In this document: piece by piece, positions 55,081-64,000 of the stretch
Layout of the letters: every line of letters starts with the position of its first letter
Position numbering within the stretch: position 1 is the first letter of the stretch
Source: Sabethes cyaneus
Lineage: Eukaryota; Arthropoda; Insecta; Diptera; Culicidae
Length of the DNA stretch: 64,000 nt
NCBI RefSeq assembly: GCF_943734655.1
Contig: NC_071354.1
Coordinates: 178,583,411-178,647,410, forward strand
Direction: 5' to 3'
The notes under the pieces: generated by a model
What the model was told of the DNA's origin: nothing
Seen by the model: only the letters and a program-made list of their open reading frames with translations
The model's database searches: none
Position numbers and translations under genes: made by a program

Positions 55081-55261
55081 ACTACCCAAGATATTTTTGG
55101 CCTCATATCGAAATTTTCCCAGTTTCATCCAGTCTACCATTCTTCTTCCCAAACGCTCCTCCACATAAACTCATTTTGGTTGGTAAACGGCTTGATAATG
55201 CGTACCATAGGTGCCTTGCTTACTAGGTATAAAATAGACTCTAGTCTAGAGTGATCCATAA

Positions 55262-58213
55262 CCTCTTATCCAGCGACGCCTATCCCTGCCTCCTCGTGGT
55301 TCCAGCCGGAATACGAGCAATCTCGGTGGAGGTCGGATAACCAACCCCGGTGGAAACTAAGGTCATAGGCTGACAGGGTAGGAGAGCTCATCCGAGCTAC
55401 GTTAGTGGTGATACAGTGGGGTTGATCGCAGACCTTGCAAGCAACGAAAGACATAAGTAGTAATTCGGGTCGGAAAAACCGGTAAAGACCCAGGCGACGG
55501 AAACGGGGTAACGATTGGAAATTTAGAACAAGGTACTGTGGAAGCACCCTGGTGCTTGCTGAAGAAGTGAAGGACCGCAATTTCGACATTGTAGCGTTGC
55601 AGGAGGTATGCTGGAAAGGACCGACGGTACGTACGTATAGGGTTGGTCACATCATCTATTAGATTGATCTAGATTGACAGTTAGAGACCGATTCTTTAAT
55701 ATTAGCAGAATTAACGTGCACAGCCCTCACCTCGGAAGCACCGATGATGACAGAGACGAATTTTACGCACAGTTCGAGCGCGAATACGACCACTGTCCAA
55801 GATATACTGTTAAAATCATCATCGGGGACTATAATACTAAGGTTAGTCAGAAGGACGAATTTAAATCGTTGATCGGACGGTTCAGCGCACACCCGTAAAC
55901 GAACGAAAATGGTCTAAAACTTGTCGATTTCGCCATCTCCAAGAACATGACCATAGGTAGTATCTTATTCCGGCATAACCTCTAGCATCGATACACCTGT
56001 AGATAATTCAACCAGATGGAATCACAAATCGACCATTTTCTGATAGATAGTTATGATGGTTTTGAGACTGTTGAAGTGCCGTGAAAACAGCCATTAACAG
56101 CGTAGCAGAGAACATCTTAAGCCGTGTGGTACCAAATCGATAAAATGCATAGTTTTTTTTGTTAGATTATAGTCACTTGAACAGCTTAGGTCATTCGTGA
56201 CTTCTGCGGGGTTGGGATTTGAACCCGGGTCCTCGCAGCGAGAGGCGTGCATGCTAACCACTACACCGGAACTGACCCCTAAAATGCATAGTTTGACGAA
56301 GAGTGCTAGCAGATATTGGATGAGAAGAATGCAGCGCAGGTACAATTGTAGCATAGAGCCACCCGTCAGAATGTGGAGACTGTGGATGCAAACAGAAGCG
56401 GAGACAGCAAGTCCGACTCTTTCAGGAGAAGAAGCGTCACCAGGAGGAGAAGGAGTGCGAAGAAATCGTGCAGCTGTACCGCTTTCACGACACACGGAAC
56501 TTCTATCAGAGACTCAACGAATCTTGCAAAGGCTTTGTGACGTGGGCCGAAATGTGCAGAAATAAAGATGGAGGTGTTTTGACTGACGACCGTGCGGTGA
56601 ACGAATGGTGGAAATAGCATAGAATATCTGAATGACGTGCATGCGGAAGACCATGATAGCGAAGAAAGTGACCATATTGGTGTAGCGGGCAACAAAGATT
56701 GTGCCACCCGCATCGATAAGGGAAGTTAAAGAAGCCATCCAGCGGCTGAAGAACAACAGAGCAGCGGGAAAGGATGGCATTGGAGCAAAACTTATTAATA
56801 TGGGCCCGAACAAGTTGGTCGGCTGTCTGCATCAACTGACTGTCAAGATTTGGGACACGGTACGACTACCGGAGTAGTGGAAAGATTAGGTTATTTGTCC
56901 TATCTACAAGAAAGACGATAAGCTGGATTGTGAGAACTACCGAGCGATCATTATCCTGAATGGCGCCCACAAAGTGCTGTCCCAAGTCATCTTCCATCGA
57001 TTATCTCCAATAGCCAATAGATTTGTGGGAAGTTATCAGCCTGGCTTCATGGAAGGTCGGTCTACAACGGAACAAATCTTCACTCTGCGGCAGATCCTCC
57101 AGAAGTGCCGCGAATTCCGAGTCCCCACGCATCACCTGTTCATTGGTTTCAAAGCCGCATATGATAGTGTAAACCGACAAGAGTTATGGAAAATTTTGTG
57201 CGAAAACGGCTTTCCGGGTAAACTTACTAGACTTATCATGGTTACGATGGATGGGATCCAATGCTGTTTGAAAATCTCGGGTGGATTGTCGGACCCATTC
57301 GAATCTCGCAGAAGACTTCGAAACGGAGATGGTCTTTCCTGCCTGCTATTCAACATCGCAACATGAAGGTGTTATTAGACGAGCGGTGATCGAAATGCAG
57401 GGTACAATTTTCAATTAATCCAGTTAATTTAACTGCTCTGCCAACGACGTAGATGCTGTCAGCAGAACATTTGAGGAAGATCAGTACACCAGACTGAAAA
57501 ACGAAGCGGAGAAGATTGGATTGAAGATAAATGCATCTAAAACGAAGTAAATGCTGGCGGGCAGGACCAAGTGCGACAGGTTCCGCTTGGGCAGTACCAT
57601 GGTAATCGACGGGAATGAGCTTGACGCAGACGACGAGTTCGTATACCAGCAGTGAAGTTAAAAGGCATATTATCAGAAGTAGTCGGGCCTACTACGTACT
57701 CCACAAATACTTGCGGTCGAACAATCTGAGTTTCCGTATAAACTGCACACTGTACAAAACGCTAATTAGACCGGTTGTGCTCTACGGGCACGAAACGTAA
57801 ACACAGCTAGAAGAGGACCTATGAGTACTCGGAGTTTTAGAATGGCGGGTGTTAGGAACCATTTTTGGCGGCATGCAAGAGAACGGTGTGAAGTATGAAC
57901 CACGAGCTCGCGCGTCTCTACGACGAACTCGGTATTCAGAACGTGGTTAAAGCTACGTTACGGATACGTTGGGCAGGACAAGTTGCCAGAATGCCGGACA
58001 ACTATCCTGCAAAAATGGGTTTCGCATCGAATCCGGTAGGAACAAGACGAAGAGGGGCACAGCGACCGAGATGGCAAGACCAGGTAGAACGAGATCTGGC
58101 GAGCCCTAAGTGCCCGCGGAACTTGAGACCAGCTGCCATTGACCGAATTATATGAAGGAATTACGTTACTCAGACCAGAGTCATAAGACGTTAGGCCAAC
58201 TAAGTAAGCAAGC
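55262..58213 (+). pseudogene. RTE-like copy C, near full length, interrupted by a SINE
   Basis: It runs from the shared 5' leader (CCTCTTATCCAGCGACGCCT) to a TAAG-type 3' tail (58201-58213). The endonuclease (FDIVALQEVCWK near 55590, IRINVHSPHLGSTDD-like and IKIIIGDYNTKVSQ at 55674-55898) is followed by the linker (VKEAIQRLKNNRAAGKDGIG near 56730) and RT frames: 56974-57366 with FKAAYDSVNRQELWKIL and RRLRNGDGLS, then a decayed FADD region, 57615-57800 with [12 protein letters not shown] and 57895-58155 with [18 protein letters not shown]. Several stops and frameshifts. The SINE at 56156-56279 breaks the linker. Confidence 0.8.
56156..56279 (-). mobile_element. tRNA-derived SINE (124 bp) with 15-bp target duplication
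   Basis: On minus the element begins GGGGTCAGTTCCGG, has box A (GTGTAGTGGTTAGCATG) and box B (GGGTTCAAATCCC) as in Glu/Asp-type tRNAs, then a short tRNA-unrelated body and an A-rich end. The 15-mer TAAAATGCATAGTTT is exact on both sides (56141-56155, 56280-56294), proving insertion into RTE copy C. Confidence 0.9.
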
Positions 58214-60077
58214 AATTATTTTGTTGCAAAAATGCACTATTAAAATTAATATTAAGACGATTATATTTCATTATAGATAGTAGAGTAAAGATGAACGATA
58301 CATATACATTATAATCATTGCTTCAATGATTCTCCCTCTTCTAATTTTCCGCTCTTTCGCCTTCACGTCTTGTCCAACTCTTTTTGAATACTATGAACAC
58401 CTTTGTTTCATTATTTTTTTTCTATCGTCTCCTCCGTTGATTGTACAAACTACCGTAACAAAATATTAATGTTTTTTGCATGTTATGTTTATGAACTTTC
58501 ATGCATGTTTATTATTCACCTTCCTAAAGCCAGAAAATTCCTTTCTTACGATTTCTCACTGATAATGATAATGTTGATTTTGACAATGATGATGATTATG
58601 ATGATGATGATGAATCGTGAGTTATGACATGCAACAATTTTTAAATAAAAAAAAGAATTTTATAATTTCAGGGCGGAAAGTCAACAGTTGTCAAAGTAGA
58701 ATCAACTTAAAAAAATTCACCCGGATAATCGAGTCCATAGCAATATAAATTTCCATAAGATAGATAAGTACCTAAGATGAAAAATTTGGGAAATTAATAG
58801 CCGAATTGATCAATGTCAATTCCAGCCTAACGCGTAACCCATAATTGCCCATAAGTGATCATCAAGGTTACATTTTCCGTACAATAAATGAACTTTCGAT
58901 CCTTTCCGAGCTGCAAAAGGCAATATATAGCCATCACTTATGTCAACCGTACCGAGGTGTCATCAGACCATATGCCAGCACTTCAATTGTGACATTTATT
59001 TCCCATTAACTTATGTTATTCGTCTCCATCCCCACACGTATAAAGTACTGCCGCTGTCATTTGCTGTATTTTTATTATTGTCGCTTCTCATTTGCATCGA
59101 CAGGGCCACATTGACGAACATACATACCTACGCCTAATGACGATTTTAAAACCCCAGGATAAAGGCATGTGGATGTCGCACAGCCATCAATGTTGGATAC
59201 AGGCGAATTTCGTGCGTTATGCAATGCCCGACTGCTAGGTACAGGACGACAGGGAAGTCAGTCTGGTAACAGCCTGTGGGTTTACGCATGTGTGTCGTAA
59301 AAATTCAAGCAGCAGACTCAGACATATTGAAAAGAGTACGGTGCATTACCACCGTAGGTACCTATGTGTGTCGGCAAGGTATTGAGTTAATAATTAATGT
59401 AAGCTACGTTGGTCTCCCTGATGGCATTTCACAGTATGTGGTTTTAAAATGAAATTCACTGAATGGCACCCAAAACTTGCCATCGTTTTTTTGTTCACTC
59501 TAATCTTTCATGGGATGCACATTTTTGTCTTGAACCGATGAGATTCTAAGCCACAATAGGGATGTAGCCTGTGTTGGTTCGGAACGCATGCAGTTTGTTG
59601 GAAATATGATTTTAGTGGAAAATGACATTTACCGTGGAGTAAAAGATATACTGACAGAAGTTTTGGGTGCAGAATTAGCAGTGCATTAATGATCTAGCCA
59701 TTAAAATGTTCATATTATTTTTTTACCCTCTATAATTGCTAGTTAGCTGAAGACGATCATTGGTATCAGGAAAATATGTGAATAAATATTGTCTTGCATT
59801 GTATTGTTTCAAATGGCTGTAGTAGGTATATGATAATGAAGACATTGACGTTCATCATCATTTATATCCTCTTATGGATGTGAAATCAGCGGTATGTTAT
59901 ATAACTCTGTGCGCATATCTGCAACGTTTTACGATACTATTGAGCAAACCAAGTACATAATTAACAACAGAGTACAGGACATTCGGCCGTCTTCTATTTT
60001 AGGCCTGGGCTACAAATTTCTCTCAGCTCAATTATTTTGTACACCCGACAAACATTTTTGTTATTTAATACCTTATT
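58214..60077. other. Stretch with no recognised gene
   Basis: AT-rich DNA. A GAT/ATG-rich simple repeat lies at 58563-58615. Frames 58403-58627, 58940-59137 and 59894-60079 have no domain. Confidence 0.35.
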
Positions 60078-60193
60078 AAGGTGAAACGGTACTGAATCCA
60101 AACATGGCCGGAAAGATGGTGCCCATGTGAGGATATGACCTCACATGGGCGCCATTTTTCCGGCCATGTTTGGATTCAGTACCGTTTCACCTT
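60078..60193. mobile_element. 116-bp foldback MITE or hairpin
   Basis: Arms of 55 bp (60078-60132, 60139-60193) begin AAGGTGAAACGGTACTGAAT and differ at two positions, with a 6-bp spacer ATATGA. Target duplication is not clear (possibly TTA or TA). Confidence 0.8.
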
Positions 60194-63100
60194 GAATGCT
60201 TCTTTCCTGAAAATTAACTGTGTAGCGGTTGAATAAGCTACTATCGTGTATGCTCTGAAAATTCATAGCATTTTTTGCTATTTTTCCCAAATTTTATTTT
60301 ACGAACTGGGGTTGTTGTTATTTGTCCTTAAAGTGTACTATCCCACGGTTTAATTACCACAACCAATTTACATGTCAAACGTTGCAAGTCTACCGTAAAA
60401 TTTTACACGATCAATAAAATATTCCTACGGAGATTTCATCGTTTTTCTCGCCACCTTGCCTTATTTCCCCAGTTGCCATACTGCAACGTGATTAATGAAT
60501 AATTCCAGAAACAAGGAGCCGTCACATACAGAGGGAAATTGTTCCAGACCGGAGCTGATGTTATTGACACACAAACATACACACTCACATGCACGTGGCA
60601 GTAATAACGCCTGGAGTTGCCAATATTTTCGCCTGATATGACGAACATCTCTTTATGAGATAGGGATTTTACCGGGCACCAATAGCTAGCTGGCTGTCCA
60701 TCATAATCGAAGAGTGTTGTTTCACATGCACGCAATTAGCCCTATTTTGGATCGCACCCACGCATTCCGGTAACGTTTGCGTAGGCGTTGATAACAACCC
60801 AGTTTCGTTCGAACATTGCAAGCGATTCCACAATCTGCTGCGGTCTAAATTGGATTGCTTATGCTAAACAAACTCACTTTTCGTTGAATAAACCATGTAG
60901 ATTTTAGAAACTGAAAAGAACCTCCTTCGCAAATGTATAAATTTGCGCTGTCATCCTCAATCACGTTTTTTAAAGAGTTCAACCCCAAAAAAAAAAGGTT
61001 TCCAACCCAAACCCAACTGATTTCGAATACGCAACCAACACACTGTCTGTCGTTGATTAGTTTTTCTCACGGAAATCCCATCGCCGTTCGGTAGGTACTC
61101 CACTCGTACACCATCTGGGGTTGATTTGTTATTGCCCATGCCGAGAGTGTGTCATCATCGTCATCGTAATCATCACATGCTTCAATCAAATAAAGCTTCG
61201 CTTTTTAGTTAGTTTAACATATGGCCAAAGGGACCGACCGACCGACGTCGTCGCCACCCGGTTGGCCTTCCATATGGGCCGATGTGTGCATTTATCCGGC
61301 GGTATATGTACGTAAACTTTAGCAACAAGAAACATGTAAGTACAAGTGGTGGGTGATGATGGGCAGACGTACCCGGGGAAGAAGAAAGACATACTGCTTC
61401 AGACCATCCGTCCATCCGTCCGTCCGTCCGTTCGTCCGTCCGTCCGTCGACGTTCAATTGCTGTGAGACTTTATCAATATTTCCGATTCGGTTTTCCACC
61501 CAACTTTACTTCCCATGCGTTAGAGTGTGTTGTTTCGATTCTGCTGCTATCATGAAAATCAGTTCAACTTCCAGCTTGAATAATTGAAGCACTCAGGCTG
61601 TGATGGATTTGAAGGCGTTGCGATCGATAATTTAGATAGTGTAATGGTATGTTTATTGGGAGTTTTGTGTTTCTGTCACGTACAAAGAAGCAGTATTGTA
61701 GTGAAACCTAATAAGTTTCGAGAATCGATTCGAAGTGATCTTTTCCTAAATCGTGGCTTATTTCTAAATGCGACGTTTACAAAATTCATAGTCAAGAAAC
61801 ATTGCATTTTAAATGACAGCTGATTTTAAAACTTACTTATCCGAACGCGGTGGTTCAAACAGAACTCAAAGTTGTCATCGAGAGGTACGGCGAAAATGAC
61901 AAAAATAGAATGTCATCTTATGTCCAGAAAGAAAAGAAGACGACTGTTATGAAATGATTGAAAGTAAAATTTGTCCCAAACCCACAAACCCAGACTGAGG
62001 CACGCTGGGGCAAGTGCTCAGCCTTCTCTGTAAAATTTGATGTAAAACCAAATTATTCCTACAACTCGGAAACCCACAATTATTAAAGTAATCGTCCGTT
62101 ATTTTTGCGATAAATTATAAGATAAATTGCATAAAAATAGTTTCAGTTTCTAATTCAGTTAAAATTACTCGAAATTCAAATCCAGTTTTAAGTTCAAATT
62201 CAATTTAAATGCAACTTAATTAATTTCAATTCTAATTTTTAGCTCTATGTCAAGCGTCATTTCAAACCCAAGGGTATGAGATGGGGAAGGACACTAGAAA
62301 AAAGCACCCAACATATCTCTATCCATCCCAAGCTCCTACCTGTCGCCTCCACGTGGTCTTATCTGAAAATACTCCAATTAAGTAGCCAAGCTAGGAGGTG
62401 CGGGTCGTGTGGATTTCAGTTCCTAACCTTACAACTGTAGCTTTAGACAACCATTGAACCACACGACTTTATTTTCAAGTGTTATATTATTTAAACTAAT
62501 ATTTTTAGTGGATTAATCAATTTTCAGAGAGCGAAATAAGGTGCTATATCCTTGACCAATTCTGGCTTCTGGCCTAAATGCCATAAGTTTATCCCCAAGG
62601 GTCTTCAGTCACTTTATTAGTCACCTTTATTAGCAAAGTTACTCGCAACGACGGTACATGAATCATTATCTAGCGTTTGGAAGCGTTTGGTATGCTTTCT
62701 TCCTTTCTCTTGATTTCAAGAAGTTTAATGGAATTAGGTATTATTTCTAGTTCCACTTGATTCTTTGGAATTCTCTCTGCGGTACATGCTGCGCAGTTGT
62801 CCTGGCCGTTAACAAGAAAAATGATTAATTCCAGTAATCTGGTTATTTTCCAAGATGCTTTCAAGAATTGGCTGCGTTAGTGTGAGATTAGATTAGATTA
62901 GACTATGTCAATCATTTACGAAGCTGATGAGTAAAACGTCCAACACGACGAGAGCGTTGGTTCAGCGATCTCATTGAACAAGCATACCAACTTTTTGTAC
63001 CTGGTGTTAATTCAGTGTCAACGTAGGAGGTACAAAAGACTGTGAAATAAGCTTTACTCCATATGAAAATACAGTGCGATTGCCATATCTGCATCATTAT

Positions 63101-63550
63101 TCACAAAATTTTCTCATTCAGATTCAGCAATACTATTGAACAACTTACTATCTGCATCTGCAAAGCAATAAGCCTATTTACCATCGTGTGTGCATCGCAG
63201 TAAGGTTGTTATTTGGTTCAATTGAAATAAACTGGAATAAAAAGCTTTCAGTTCATAGTTAAAATTTGGTTGTTATTTAAAAAAATGATTTAAATATGTT
63301 TGTATAGAAATGTGACGATCATAAAAGCTGCATATTAATTTGTATTGTTCACTAGTTGAACAAGAACAAGAACACCCACGGTCGCCACTAGTCATGATAT
63401 CAAATAAATGATATTTTTATGAGAATTCCAATGATATGATGCTTGATTACGGCACGCATCTAACGGGTGACAACTAAAATTTTTTCGCGGCCCTTATGCT
63501 CAACAACAAACGAGCTCAGAGAGAAATGAGAGTATGTATGTGTTAGCTCT
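60194..63550. other. Stretch with no recognised gene; simple repeats
   Basis: A CCGT/CCAT tetranucleotide repeat lies at 61408-61450 and a GATTA repeat at 62886-62900. Frames 60436-60735, 61209-61499 and 61584-61823 have no domain; the minus frame over the CCGT run (DGRTDERTDGRMDG) is a repeat product. A tRNA-like minus-strand pattern near 62400-62470 is mentioned with the feature at 55017. Confidence 0.35.
61408..61450. repeat. (CCGT)n microsatellite
   Basis: About ten CCGT/CCAT/TCGT units in a row. Confidence 0.9.
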
Positions 63551-63604
63551 CTTTCTTCTCTTTTTGTTAATATTTTTTATTTTGTTTATGCCTGCCCAGT
63601 TTTG

Positions 63605-64000
63605 CAAAAAATTGCGTCGAAACAACAAGCATTTCGGGAGCGCATTGTACACTTCTACGAACTGCCACAGAAATCTCGGCAAAAAGTATACGGTACAACA
63701 TTTAAAAAGCAAATATGTTGCGGCCTCGACAGTTTACCATATCCTAAGATGCCCAACAACTATTCGCAAGCAAGCTAGTGGAAGACCAGCCAAAATTATG
63801 GACGTAGAAGGTCATCGTTCTCTTTCTCGTTTCTTCAACAACAAGCTCTCTGGTTTGGCTATCAATTTAGATGCACCAGACGAATGTTTGAAGAAAATTT
63901 TGATCCCGTTTCTACAAAAACATCATGCAGATGGACAATACGTGTTTTGGCCGGATAGAGCATCATCGCATCACGTCAAAAAAACACAATCGTTCCTGAA
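63605..64000 (+). pseudogene. Mariner/IS630-type transposase with internal deletion, cut by window end
   Basis: A plus frame, entered after a shift near 63660, reads KKYTVQHLKSKYVAASTVYH (helix-turn-helix), GRPAKIMD, LSRFFNNK, then jumps directly to LSGLAINLDAPDECLKKILI, PFLQKHHADGQYVFWPD (second catalytic Asp) and SHHVKKTQSF. The earlier part (FRERIVHFYELPQKSRQK) is in another frame. The section that should hold the first DDE block, about 100 residues, is absent between FFNNK and LSGLAIN. It is a different subfamily from the relics at 1610 and 51540. The terminal repeat is not identified; gggtgacaactaaaatttttt at about 63466 is a candidate. Confidence 0.75.

Overview
The window looks like a stretch of a culicine-type mosquito (or closely related dipteran) nuclear genome. 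Three insect genes with canonical GT-AG introns are recognisable. They sit in AT-rich DNA packed with the mosquito-style mixture of non-LTR elements, IS630/mariner fragments, a P-like transposase and many short terminal-inverted-repeat elements (MITEs). The species cannot be named from sequence alone; the mosquito call is inference from gene similarity and repeat content.

Genes. (1) 6110-6319, minus: first coding exon of an EF-hand mitochondrial ATP-Mg/Pi carrier (SCaMC / SLC25A24-25 type); the rest lies off the left edge, so 1-6109 is probably its first intron. (2) 13755-21376, plus: a complete three-exon PAPS transporter 2 (SLC35B3 / Papst2), with a 6.4-kb first intron and a 73-bp second intron. 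(3) 24452-36870, minus: a complete four-coding-exon Src-family tyrosine kinase, orthologous to Src64B, with a 10.6-kb first intron. Papst2 and Src64B converge across a 3.1-kb gap. PAPS transport feeds Golgi sulfation, Src64B acts at the plasma membrane and SCaMC acts in the mitochondrial inner membrane; no functional link between the three is visible.

Mobile DNA, left to right. 1-6100: a TA-flanked MITE, a decayed mariner, and a TTAA-flanked piggyBac-like element that contains an RTE-like copy that in turn contains a TA MITE. 7200-9450: a compact LTR retrotransposon (148-bp LTRs, GTTAC target duplication, minus strand) inserted in a larger inverted repeat; just inside its 5' LTR it carries an array of co-varying hairpins. 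9529-13380: four more TIR elements, two of them nested hosts. 14541-20946 (Papst2 intron 1): mariner, hAT and P-element-like transposase relics, a perfect 230-bp palindrome, a ~143-bp minisatellite and an 802-bp TA MITE. 26960-35230 (Src64B intron 1): a graveyard of RTE-like and Jockey-like reverse transcriptase fragments. 36001-36320: a hAT MITE with an 8-bp target duplication. 40549-46480 and 51540-58213: further RTE-like copies, a 3' part of another non-LTR element, mariner relics, a tRNA-derived SINE and more MITEs. 58214-63550 has no recognisable gene. A mariner-type transposase with an apparent internal deletion runs off the right edge.

The items most worth a second look are the co-varying hairpin array at 8738-9026, the perfect 114-bp-arm palindrome in the Papst2 intron, and the unusually clear nested insertions with intact target-site duplications. 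No previously unknown multi-gene system is evident.
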